Assembly (NCBI GenBank): GCA_016762995.1
Contig: JAESUT010000172.1
Span: forward strand, 1 to 11,861
DNA: 11,861 bases
Origin: Gammaproteobacteria bacterium
GTDB taxonomy: Bacteria; Pseudomonadota; Gammaproteobacteria; Pseudomonadales; Pseudohongiellaceae
Direction: 5' to 3'
The translations under genes were made by a program, and so were the position numbers. Positions 1 through 6,304 of the stretch are shown here, in pieces (within the stretch, counting starts at the first letter, position 1; the number at the start of each line of letters is the position of its first letter). The notes under the pieces were generated by a model, which had not been told where the DNA came from, made no database searches, and saw nothing but the letters and a program-made list of their open reading frames with translations.

Positions 1-1575
1 GGCTCGCTAACCGCTGTTATATGTTTGCTTTCATTCGCATTGCCTCCTTTATTGGCGCTGCGCGCCACACCGCCGCTGCGAGTGCTGCGAAAAGATCTCG
101 ATCAGCAGAAGTTTGGCGCCAATGTGCCCTATATCTTCGGTATTGTAGGCGCAGTTTTTCTTGTGTATTGGTATAGCCAATCTCTGGTGCTTACGACGGT
201 ATTGGTGACGGCGGTTGCGGCTATCGCGCTGTTCCTCTCTGTAGTCTCATACCTAATGCTGCGTTCAAGTGGGTCGGTTGGCATGAAGGCAGGCAGTGCT
301 TGGAAGCTGGCCATGACAGCGGCCAGACGGCGACGAAAACAGAACGTACTGCAGGTAATGGTGTTTTCCATAACGATCATGTCGTTGCTAATTCTGACCT
401 TGCTGCGCACGGACCTGATCGCTGATTGGCAGGGGCAGCTTCCCGAGAATACGCCAAACCATTTCATGATGAACATTACCGAGTCGCAGATTGATGGAAT
501 CGAGAGTTTCTTCGCGGAGAATGGTGTTGACAGCAATGCGTTCTATCCTTTAATCAGCGCTAGAGTAATTTCGGTAAATGGAGAGATACCTGTGCCGGAG
601 GAAGAGCTCAATGCGGATGAAGAGCGCAGCAGCCTTACCGAGGGCGCCCAATCTGAGGAACGAGAAAGTAGCCGCTACGCTCAAGCGCGCAGTGAGCTTG
701 ACGCCGCCACCGGAAATAGCGAAGCATCCGGAGCAGAGGGTGAGGAGCAGGAAGCGGGGCAGGTTCGAGGTCGATTAGGCCGGCGTCAGGTTACTTGGGC
801 CGATGACTTGCCCCCCGACAACTTAATTACCGATGGTGCCTGGTGGGGAGAAGATATCGATGCGGGCTATGTGTCTATCGAAGACGACTATGCTGGATGG
901 TTAGATATAGAGATCGGTGATCGAGTTGAGTTCGAGATCAACCAGCAGACTGTCTTTGCTGAAGTGAGCAGCTTTCGCAGCGTGCGCTGGGATAATATGC
1001 AGCCGAACTTCTTTATCATATTCTCACCCGGAACCATCAATCACTTGGGTGCAACATTTCTGTCGACGGCATTGATGGAGCGTGATCAAAAAATCTTGCT
1101 CAATGACTTGGTTCGGCTATTTCCTACGATGGTTGTTATAGAAATAGATGCGCTGATTGAGCAGGTACAGAATATTATCGCCCAGGTAACTTCGGCTATT
1201 GAACTGATCTCGGTGCTAGTGCTTGTATGTGGTGCGCTGGTATTACTTGCCTGCGTTAATGCCACGCTAGACGAACGCTTTCATGAGAACGCGATACTGC
1301 GCACTCTCGGTGCAGGTAGGAGGCTAATTCTTAGCAGTCTGTTGATAGAATTCGCGAGCATTGGTGCTCTAGCAGGCATCATCGCTACGATAGGTGCTGA
1401 GGCGAGTCTCTATTATCTCCAGGAGGAAGTGTTTGAGCAGGAGTTCAATATGCACTACTGGGTATGGATAGCGGGTCCGTTAATTGGCACGGTTCTTATC
1501 GGGGGCTTGGGTATGATTTCTACGCGTCAGGTTGTGAACACCAGTCCTCTTAATGTGCTGCGCAAGGTCGTATAG
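1..1575 (+). CDS. YbbP-like FtsX-family ABC transporter permease, 5'-truncated by the window edge
   Basis: The frame is open from base 1, so this is the C-terminal 524 codons of a longer gene; the family's usual length is about 800 residues. It is an inner-membrane permease of the FtsX/MacB fold that works with a YbbA-like ATPase. E. coli YbbAP is linked to the TesA lysophospholipase locus, but its substrate is not settled. Numbering codons from base 1, hydrophobic segments lie near 5-27, 42-90 (two helices), 117-136, 399-420, 446-470 and 487-507. The segment between about 137 and 398 is the extracytoplasmic domain. The cytoplasmic RTLGA motif (434-438) between the last helices is typical of FtsX permeases. 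An acidic low-complexity stretch at about 202-262 (bases 604-786) is much longer than the equivalent loop I recall in E. coli YbbP. Family assignment is firm; the exact ortholog and the ybbP symbol are inference. The ATPase gene should lie to the left, outside the window. Confidence 0.88.
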   Translation, partial: GSLTAVICLLSFALPPLLALRATPPLRVLRKDLDQQKFGANVPYIFGIVGAVFLVYWYSQSLVLTTVLVTAVAAIALFLSVVSYLMLRSSGSVGMKAGSAWKLAMTAARRRRKQNVLQVMVFSITIMSLLILTLLRTDLIADWQGQLPENTPNHFMMNITESQIDGIESFFAENGVDSNAFYPLISARVISVNGEIPVPEEELNADEERSSLTEGAQSEERESSRYAQARSELDAATGNSEASGAEGEEQEAGQVRGRLGRRQVTWADDLPPDNLITDGAWWGEDIDAGYVSIEDDYAGWLDIEIGDRVEFEINQQTVFAEVSSFRSVRWDNMQPNFFIIFSPGTINHLGATFLSTALMERDQKILLNDLVRLFPTMVVIEIDALIEQVQNIIAQVTSAIELISVLVLVCGALVLLACVNATLDERFHENAILRTLGAGRRLILSSLLIEFASIGALAGIIATIGAEASLYYLQEEVFEQEFNMHYWVWIAGPLIGTVLIGGLGMISTRQVVNTSPLNVLRKVV

Positions 1576-1611
1576 TCCAAGGATCGTAGAACCGGGTAAA
1601 TGGCCGAATAC

Positions 1612-1639
1612 TTGAGCACAGCCCGCGAAGCGTTATAAT
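1612..1639 (+). promoter_or_regulatory. Sigma-70-type promoter of the MORN-repeat gene
   Basis: A perfect -10 box TATAAT lies at 1634-1639. Sixteen bases upstream, TTGAGC (1612-1617) matches four of six -35 consensus positions. Transcription would start near 1646, leaving a leader of about 35-45 nt before the MORN gene. The site lies just after the permease stop, so the downstream genes probably have their own transcription unit. Predicted from sequence only. Confidence 0.6.
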
Positions 1640-1691
1640 TGCAGCTAGAGCATGTTCCTGAGAGTTGAAAGGTACCCAAGTGGTTATTCCT

Positions 1692-2312
1692 ATGAATATT
1701 AGACGATTCACACTTTTCCAATTAGCAGCAGGTCTAGCATTTTCGTTGTTATCGACCCTAAGCGCAGCACAATCTCTCCAAGGGGTGACTGCTGAAGAAT
1801 GCGTTCTTGGCGATTGCACAGAGGGTAGAGGCAGGCTGGAGCTCTCAACGAAATGGGGTAAGGGTGAATATTTCGGAAATTTCAGAGGCGGTGAGTTTCA
1901 TGGCCGGGGCCGTCTTGAGATTCCTATCTCGTTCATCGCCAAATCTATCTATGATGGCAATTTTGATAGGGGCATTCGCTCCGGTCGCGGCACCCATTGG
2001 AATGGAGATGGGAAACTGTATATCGGTCAATGGAGAGACGACGAGCGCAATGGTCAGGGTTCTTATTTTATCGGATTGGCTGAGTGGCGTGAGAACGAGC
2101 ACAGTGAATTTTGGATGAAAGAGAATATTGAAAACTATAGCGGCACATTTGTCGATGATTTCTACCACGGTGAAGGTACCTATCGTTGGCCAGGTGGGCA
2201 GAAGTACGTCGGTAGGTTCTTTGCCAATCAGAAGCATGGTTACGGAACTTATTACTACGTCACGGGTTCCCCGCGGAAACAGCTTTGGGACTTCGGCGAT
2301 TTCGTTAGATAG
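1692..2312 (+). CDS. Secreted MORN-repeat protein
   Basis: The 206-residue product starts with a clear Sec signal peptide: basic MNIRRF, a hydrophobic core at 7-23, and likely cleavage after A26 (LSAA|QS). The mature part carries about five MORN-type repeats of the Y-x-G-x-(F/W)-x(5-7)-G-x-G form, near residues 59-75, 87-101, 110-125, 149-164 and 172-186. One example is YIGQW followed by NGQGSY. Two cysteines (C37, C42) sit just before the repeats and could form a disulphide. MORN repeats act as repeat scaffolds, and some bind lipid or phosphoinositide; no enzyme motif is visible here, so the function is unknown. An in-frame GTG at 1680 has a better-placed ribosome site (AAAGG at 1668-1672, 7 nt gap) and would add four residues. 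I kept the ATG because it gives a compact signal peptide. A consensus-like promoter precedes the gene, and pdxH follows after 59 bp. Confidence 0.8.
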   Translation: MNIRRFTLFQLAAGLAFSLLSTLSAAQSLQGVTAEECVLGDCTEGRGRLELSTKWGKGEYFGNFRGGEFHGRGRLEIPISFIAKSIYDGNFDRGIRSGRGTHWNGDGKLYIGQWRDDERNGQGSYFIGLAEWRENEHSEFWMKENIENYSGTFVDDFYHGEGTYRWPGGQKYVGRFFANQKHGYGTYYYVTGSPRKQLWDFGDFVR

Positions 2313-2371
2313 TCCAGTGGAAAGCCACAGCCGACTCATTTTATTCCGCGCCGCATGCCCGGAAGCAACGT

Positions 2372-3022
2372 TTGGACTTCAATATGGATCTTGAATCACT
2401 ACGCCGCGAATACCTGCATGGCGGCCTAAGTCGCGATGAGCTTGCTAGGGACCCCTTTGATCAGTTTTCTTTATGGATGCAGCAGGCCATCGATCTAGAG
2501 ATTGGTGATCCAACTGCAATGACTATTGCTACCGTCTCGGCAGACGGACAGCCCAGTCAGCGCATCGTGTTACTCAAACATTTCGATGCCAGCGGCTTTG
2601 TTTTTTATACGAACTACGGGAGCCGTAAAGCAGATGAGCTTAATGCAAACCCGAAGATCAGCCTGCATTTCCCTTGGTATACTGTAGATCGACAGGTAAA
2701 GATCTGCGGTGAGGCGGTCAAAGTGAGTGCTGCAGAGTCGCTCAAATATTTTGCGAGCAGGCCTAAGGAGAGTCAGATTGCTGCAATAGCCTCGCAGCAG
2801 AGTCGGGTCCTGACATCGCGAACATTTCTCTTAAATCAATTCGAGAGTTTGAAACAAAAGTTCAGAAACGGTGAGATCCCACTGCCGGATTTCTGGGGTG
2901 GCTATCGAGTAGTGCCGAAGGAAATCGAATTCTGGCAGGGTGGCGCCAACCGCTTACATGACCGTTTTCGCTATCTTCTAGAGGAAGATGCGAGCTGGTC
3001 CATAGATCGGTTGGCCCCTTAG
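2372..3022 (+). CDS. pdxH: Pyridoxamine/pyridoxine 5'-phosphate oxidase
   Basis: PdxH is a cytoplasmic FMN enzyme that oxidises PNP or PMP to pyridoxal 5'-phosphate using O2, the last step of the DXP-dependent B6 pathway and of salvage. The 216 residues match the family along the full length; E. coli PdxH has 218. Visible hallmarks are LRREY near the N-terminus (10-14), DPTAM (46-50), the FMN-binding segment RIVLLKH (64-70), [10 protein letters not shown] (78-87), and the C-terminal FWQGG with RLHDR (187-198). R194 and H196 there correspond to the PLP-binding Arg197/His199 of E. coli. The end IDRLAP is the usual C-terminus. The start is a TTG six bases after GGAAG (2361-2365); an in-frame ATG at 2384 without a ribosome site would give 212 residues. 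The stop lies 12 bp from that of the convergent pfp gene. Confidence 0.95.
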   Translation: MDFNMDLESLRREYLHGGLSRDELARDPFDQFSLWMQQAIDLEIGDPTAMTIATVSADGQPSQRIVLLKHFDASGFVFYTNYGSRKADELNANPKISLHFPWYTVDRQVKICGEAVKVSAAESLKYFASRPKESQIAAIASQQSRVLTSRTFLLNQFESLKQKFRNGEIPLPDFWGGYRVVPKEIEFWQGGANRLHDRFRYLLEEDASWSIDRLAP

Positions 3023-3041
3023 AGCTAGCTGCTGCTAGCTC
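3022..3041. other. Perfect stem-loop spanning the convergent pdxH/pfp stop codons
   Basis: GAGCTAGC (3022-3029) and GCTAGCTC (3034-3041) form a perfect 8 bp stem around the loop TGCT. The stem contains the last base of the pdxH stop (3020-3022), and its right arm contains the pfp stop (3035-3037 on the minus strand). It could end transcription or stabilise 3' ends from both sides. A T-rich run on the plus side starts only about 18 bases beyond the stem, and no T-run follows on the minus side, so it is not a textbook intrinsic terminator. Confidence 0.5.
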
Positions 3042-4297
3042 GCTTTCCACTTCCGTAGTTTCTTCTTTTCTAGCTGCTTCTTTAGCCTTGCATACTGCGG
3101 GATGCCGTTTTTGTATGCGGGATAGTCTTCGCCCTGAATCAGCGGCGAGAGATATTCACGCGCGGCATCGGTAATATGAAAGCCGTCACGGCTAATATAA
3201 TTTCTAGGCATCATCTTTTCGACGTTAGCGACATCTGAAAGTTTTGCCTCACCAATTTTCCAGCTATAGCGTTTTCCCTTGCCGCGAACGATCGTTGGCA
3301 TTACAGCGTTCTTCCCTGCTAAAGCAAACTCGACCGCCGCCTCGCCTACGGCATAGGCCTGATCGACATCGGTCGCGGAGGCGATGTGTCTTGCTGCACG
3401 CTGTAGATAATCGGCCACAGCCCAATGGTATTTGTAGCCAAGCTCATCTTTTATCATCTTTGCTACAAAGGGCGCGACGCCGCCGAGTTGTACGTGCCCA
3501 AAAGCGTCCGTCCCGCCAGCATCCGCTAAAAACGTTCCGTCCTTGTTCTGTGCGCCCTCTGAGACCACGATGGCGCAGTAGCCGTATTTTTTCACGCTGG
3601 ATTTTACTTTGCGCATGAATTTTTCTTTATTGAATGCGATTTCCGGGAAAAGAATTATATGTGGCGCGTCACCTGTCCGTTCTGTCGCTAAACCGGCGGC
3701 ACCTGCGATCCAGCCTGCATGACGACCCATCACTTCCATGATGAAGACCTTCGTCGAAGAATCACACATGGAAGCAACATCGAGTCCCGCCTCGCGGATA
3801 GAAACGGCGACGTATTTCGCGACCGATCCGAATCCTGGGGAATTGTCTGTTATTGGTAAATCGTTATCGACGGTTTTCGGAATGCCGATGCAGGCAATAG
3901 GGTAGCCCTTTTCAAGACTGAGCTGAGAAATTTTGTTGGCAGTGTCCTGTGAATCGCCGCCACCGTTGTAAAGGAAGTAGCGAATATTGTGAGCAACAAA
4001 CACTTCCATTAGACGTTCGTATTCTCGCTTGTTTTCGGCATAGGATTTTAGCTTGTAACGACAAGAGCCAAATGCGCCGGCAGGAGTTGAACGAAGCGCG
4101 GCAATTGCTTGCTTAGATTCTTTGCTGGTGTCGATGAGATCCTCTCTCAGGGCGCCGACGATGCCATTTAGCCCGGCATAGACCTTTCCTATTTTGTCTT
4201 TGTTCTTGCGTGCAGTCTCGATGACGCCGCAGGCGCTAGCGTTGATAACGGAGGTGACTCCGCCGGACTGGGCGTAGAAAAGGTTAGCTTTGCTCAT
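3035..4297 (-). CDS. pfp: Pyrophosphate-dependent 6-phosphofructokinase
   Basis: The 420-residue protein phosphorylates fructose 6-phosphate with PPi instead of ATP. The step is reversible, so it can serve both glycolysis and gluconeogenesis in the cytoplasm. The N-terminal AQSGGVTSVINA (9-20) is the phosphoryl-donor loop. GGGDS (112-116) puts an aspartate (D115) where ATP-PFKs have glycine (E. coli G104). PKTVDND (140-146) has lysine K141 where ATP enzymes have G124. Together these are the accepted marks of PPi use. D144 is the catalytic base, and MGRHAGW (190-196) belongs to the sugar-phosphate site. As I recall, the length and sequence resemble the Xanthomonas/methanotroph group, which usually has GGNDS; the third glycine here is a small deviation. 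The ATG start has no strong ribosome site. The gene diverges from ubiX and converges on pdxH. Confidence 0.93.
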   Translation of the reverse strand: MSKANLFYAQSGGVTSVINASACGVIETARKNKDKIGKVYAGLNGIVGALREDLIDTSKESKQAIAALRSTPAGAFGSCRYKLKSYAENKREYERLMEVFVAHNIRYFLYNGGGDSQDTANKISQLSLEKGYPIACIGIPKTVDNDLPITDNSPGFGSVAKYVAVSIREAGLDVASMCDSSTKVFIMEVMGRHAGWIAGAAGLATERTGDAPHIILFPEIAFNKEKFMRKVKSSVKKYGYCAIVVSEGAQNKDGTFLADAGGTDAFGHVQLGGVAPFVAKMIKDELGYKYHWAVADYLQRAARHIASATDVDQAYAVGEAAVEFALAGKNAVMPTIVRGKGKRYSWKIGEAKLSDVANVEKMMPRNYISRDGFHITDAAREYLSPLIQGEDYPAYKNGIPQYARLKKQLEKKKLRKWKAS

Positions 4298-4414
4298 AGA
4301 ATGTGTTCGCTTGTTATATCCAGTGGAGACGCCAACAGTTACGGGCGTCTAAGGAGGAGGCAGTTTACAAGCTGTGAGATAGTACTTCAATTGCTTGCCA
4401 GCTCTCAAAGATTG
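4298..4414. promoter_or_regulatory. Divergent pfp/ubiX control region with a hairpin
   Basis: This 117 bp gap must hold the signals for both genes. A 7 bp inverted repeat, AGACGCC (4327-4333) and GGCGTCT (4344-4350), encloses a 10-base loop. It is followed at once by a purine run AAGGAGGAGG (4351-4360) that looks like a strong ribosome site, but no start codon lies at usable distance. On the minus strand TATAAC (complement of 4314-4319) could be a -10 box for pfp, though no good -35 accompanies it. Promoter positions are therefore uncertain. Confidence 0.4.
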
Positions 4415-5020
4415 ATGCAACATTCGAGGCCCGATTCGGAACAGGTGAAGCTCGTGCGATTGATTATTGGAATGTCTGGAGCCAGCGGCGTTATCTATGG
4501 GATACGTCTGTTGCAAGTCTTACAGCAGGAGTCGAACATTGAGACACACCTGATCATGTCGGATTCTGCCAAGCTAAACATCGCGGTGGAAACCGAATTC
4601 TCGTCCAAGGATGTGCAGATGATGGCTGATCATGTGCATTCGAACAAAGATATAGGCGCGACCATTGCGAGCGGATCATTTGCCTCTGATGGAATGATCA
4701 TTGCCCCATGCTCCATAAAGACGCTGTCAGCAGTTGCGAATTGCTACGCGGATTCTCTCATGGTGCGTGCCGCCGATGTGATGCTGAAAGAGCGAAGACG
4801 GCTGGTCTTGGTACCAAGAGAAACGCCACTACATACCGGACACTGTGAGCTGCTTTTACGCGCTAGCCAGAATGGCGCAATTTTGGCGCCGCCAATGCCA
4901 GCTCACTATATAAAGCCGCAGTCGGTTGACGATCTTGTCGACCATCATGTCGGCAGAGTGCTAGATCTTTTTGACATAGATCCTGGGTTGGTTAAGCGCT
5001 GGCAGGGTACACGGGGCTAA
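4415..5020 (+). CDS. ubiX: Flavin prenyltransferase UbiX
   Basis: UbiX joins a dimethylallyl group to FMN to make prenylated FMN, the cofactor of the UbiD decarboxylase in ubiquinone synthesis. The protein of about 200 residues shows the flavin-binding GMSGASG (19-25), IASGSF (84-89), APCSIKTLSAVA (97-108), the basic KERRRL (125-130) and RETPLHTGH (135-143), and ends with the family's RWQG. These line up with E. coli UbiX (189 residues). The start is uncertain. The ATG at 4415 follows AAAG. GTG at 4445 would begin MKLVRLIIG, and GTG at 4454 would begin MRLIIG, closest to the E. coli N-terminus, behind AGGTG. The frame stays open back to 4301, but that stretch is not UbiX-like. The SDR gene follows after 34 bp, probably in the same transcript. 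No ubiD lies in the window. Confidence 0.93.
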   Translation: MQHSRPDSEQVKLVRLIIGMSGASGVIYGIRLLQVLQQESNIETHLIMSDSAKLNIAVETEFSSKDVQMMADHVHSNKDIGATIASGSFASDGMIIAPCSIKTLSAVANCYADSLMVRAADVMLKERRRLVLVPRETPLHTGHCELLLRASQNGAILAPPMPAHYIKPQSVDDLVDHHVGRVLDLFDIDPGLVKRWQGTRG

Positions 5021-5054
5021 GAATTCAAGCCGAACAACATAGCGAGCACAAGCA

Positions 5055-5834
5055 ATGGTTAAAAATCTATTTGATCTAACTGGCAAGGTGGCCCTAATTA
5101 CCGGCGGCAATAGTGGCATCGGTCTAGGTTTTGCTGAAGGCGTTGCGAAGCAGGGTGCAGATGTTTGTATCTGGGGTCGCAATACGCAGAAGAACGCCGC
5201 TGTGATAGACCAGCTCGGTGAATTTGGTACTAAGGTGCATGCCATATGCTGTGATGTGTCGATTGAGGCGGCAGTTGAGGAATCTTTCGCCGAGACGTTA
5301 GAGGTATTTGGCCGAGTGGATGCTTGTTTCGCCAATGCGGGAGTCGCTAAGTCGGGCCGTTTTGAAGAGTTTTCTACCGAAGATTGGCGTCATGTTATGG
5401 ATGTAAATCTCGATGGTTTGTTCTATACCCTACGCTGTGCAGCGAAGCACATGAAACAGCGTGCTGAAGCCGGGGATCCTGGCGGTCGCCTCATTGGGAC
5501 TTCATCGCTAGGTGCGTTGATGGGCATGGCGAGGGTGGAAGCCTATGGGGCGAGCAAGGGAGCCGTGATCTCGATGATGCAGGCTTTGGCTGTCGAATAC
5601 GCGCGCTGGGGAGTAACGGCGAACTCGATACTACCCGGCCACATCGAAACCGCGATGACGACAGATAATTACGCCAACGAAAAATTCACCAAGGCAATTT
5701 TACCGCGGATTCCCGCGCGTCGCTGGGGCGATAGATCGGATTTTGAGGGAATTGCTGCCTATTTAATGAGCGATGCTAGCAGCTATCACACTGGAGATAG
5801 TTTACTGATAGATGGTGGGTTTTTTCTCTATTAG
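5055..5834 (+). CDS. Short-chain dehydrogenase/reductase, classical type
   Basis: This 259-residue Rossmann-fold enzyme is a cytoplasmic NAD(P)(H)-dependent oxidoreductase. The cofactor loop TGGNSGIG is at 16-23, D68 of CDVS contacts the adenine region, and NAG is at 94-96. The active site has N118 (DVNLDG), S150/S151, Y164 and K168 (YGASK). ILPGHIETAM (192-201) and the C-terminal DGGF are typical of the classical family. W40-G41-R42 after the second strand puts an arginine where NADP-using members often carry one, so NADPH is plausible but not proven. The substrate cannot be read from sequence: 3-oxoacyl reductases, sugar dehydrogenases and gluconate 5-dehydrogenases share this layout. The gene follows ubiX by 34 bp with only a weak ribosome site, suggesting co-transcription, but a link to quinone synthesis is not supported. 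Confidence 0.88.
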   Translation: MVKNLFDLTGKVALITGGNSGIGLGFAEGVAKQGADVCIWGRNTQKNAAVIDQLGEFGTKVHAICCDVSIEAAVEESFAETLEVFGRVDACFANAGVAKSGRFEEFSTEDWRHVMDVNLDGLFYTLRCAAKHMKQRAEAGDPGGRLIGTSSLGALMGMARVEAYGASKGAVISMMQALAVEYARWGVTANSILPGHIETAMTTDNYANEKFTKAILPRIPARRWGDRSDFEGIAAYLMSDASSYHTGDSLLIDGGFFLY

Positions 5835-6104
5835 ATATTGTGACTAGGATGCGAGTAGTGGCTTCGTGAGAGCCTGTATCCCCCTGAATTAACAATAATA
5901 AACGATACTTCTCTTCGATTTATGTTAAGGTGCCGCCACGTTTAGACACGGCTAGGCAGCGCTAACGCCTGACTCAGTAAAATCTAGACGGTGCATCATA
6001 CTTAGATAAGGTCACGTTACTGCGTCAAATCGCAGTCTGCAGACTTCCATTCAGCGAATCGAAAATTGATTCGGCTCGAATTAAAAGTCGCCACCTCAAT
6101 TCTG

Positions 6105-6131
6105 GTTGCTCGCTAAAACATCGCGAGCAAC
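6105..6131 (+). repeat. 9 bp perfect stem-loop in the rhlE upstream region
   Basis: GTTGCTCGC (6105-6113) pairs with GCGAGCAAC (6123-6131) around a 9-base loop. No T-tract follows, so it is not an intrinsic terminator. It could be an RNA hairpin in the leader or an operator for a dimeric regulator. Confidence 0.55.
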
Positions 6132-6202
6132 TACGAACTAGCTATCGAATGCACATCCGTGCAATAGAACTAATTAAAAAAGTTTAAAGTTCGGGAAACC
6201 AT

Positions 6203-6256
6203 AACGAGAAACCATCGAGCTATCTCCTATTGCGGAGTAGGCAATGCGTTCTCGTT
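6203..6256 (+). repeat. Nested stem-loop just upstream of the rhlE start
   Basis: AACGAGAA (6203-6210) pairs with TTCTCGTT (6249-6256). Inside lies a second helix: CTA (6220-6222) plus CTCC (6224-6227) pairs with GGAGTAG (6234-6240), leaving one bulged base. A GGAG that could act as a ribosome site is thereby held in a helix, about 65 nt before the real start. The nested arrangement suggests RNA structure rather than a simple protein-binding palindrome. Confidence 0.5.
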
Positions 6257-6304
6257 TCGAACAAATACAATGCCTAGGCATACTTACTAACAAAGAGAAT
6301 TTGA

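Larger units (their letters stand above)
5835..6304 (+). promoter_or_regulatory. 470 bp gene-free region upstream of rhlE, rich in inverted repeats
   Basis: I see no convincing coding frame, tRNA or known RNA here. From about 6019 onward there is a chain of inverted repeats: ACTGCG/CGCAGT (6019-6036), a 12 bp palindrome at 6034-6045, CGAATC/GATTCG (6055-6073), a 9 bp stem (6105-6131), TGCAC/GTGCA (6150-6163), a nested 8 bp stem (6203-6256) and a 12 bp palindrome ATGCCTAGGCAT (6270-6281). This fits a long structured 5' leader of rhlE, or a small RNA gene followed by a short leader. Cold-shock RNA helicase mRNAs often have long leaders, so temperature or autogenous control is plausible but inferred. 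I could not fix a promoter with confidence. Confidence 0.5.

Noticed and set aside
1845..2339. A 164-codon open frame on the minus strand opposite the MORN gene
   Set aside because: It mirrors the plus-strand coding frame, has no ribosome site or recognisable domain, and the plus frame has a signal peptide and clear repeats.
4301..4414. N-terminal extension of the ubiX frame back to an ATG at 4301
   Set aside because: UbiX homology begins at about 4454, the extra residues look like no family, and the start lies 3 bp from the divergent pfp start, where promoters are expected.
5858..5876. GGCT/AGCC hairpin after the SDR gene as a terminator
   Set aside because: Only 4 bp of stem and no T-run follow it; too weak to call.
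5941..5972. Short GCTAACGCCT-type sequence resembling an integron attC core
   Set aside because: It does not fit the RYYYAAC/GTTRRRY consensus, and there is no integrase or cassette array.
5835..6304. Possible tRNA or other known structural RNA in the long gap
   Set aside because: No T-loop GGTTCGAATCC-like segment, acceptor stem or CCA end could be found. The repeats do not fold into a cloverleaf by eye.
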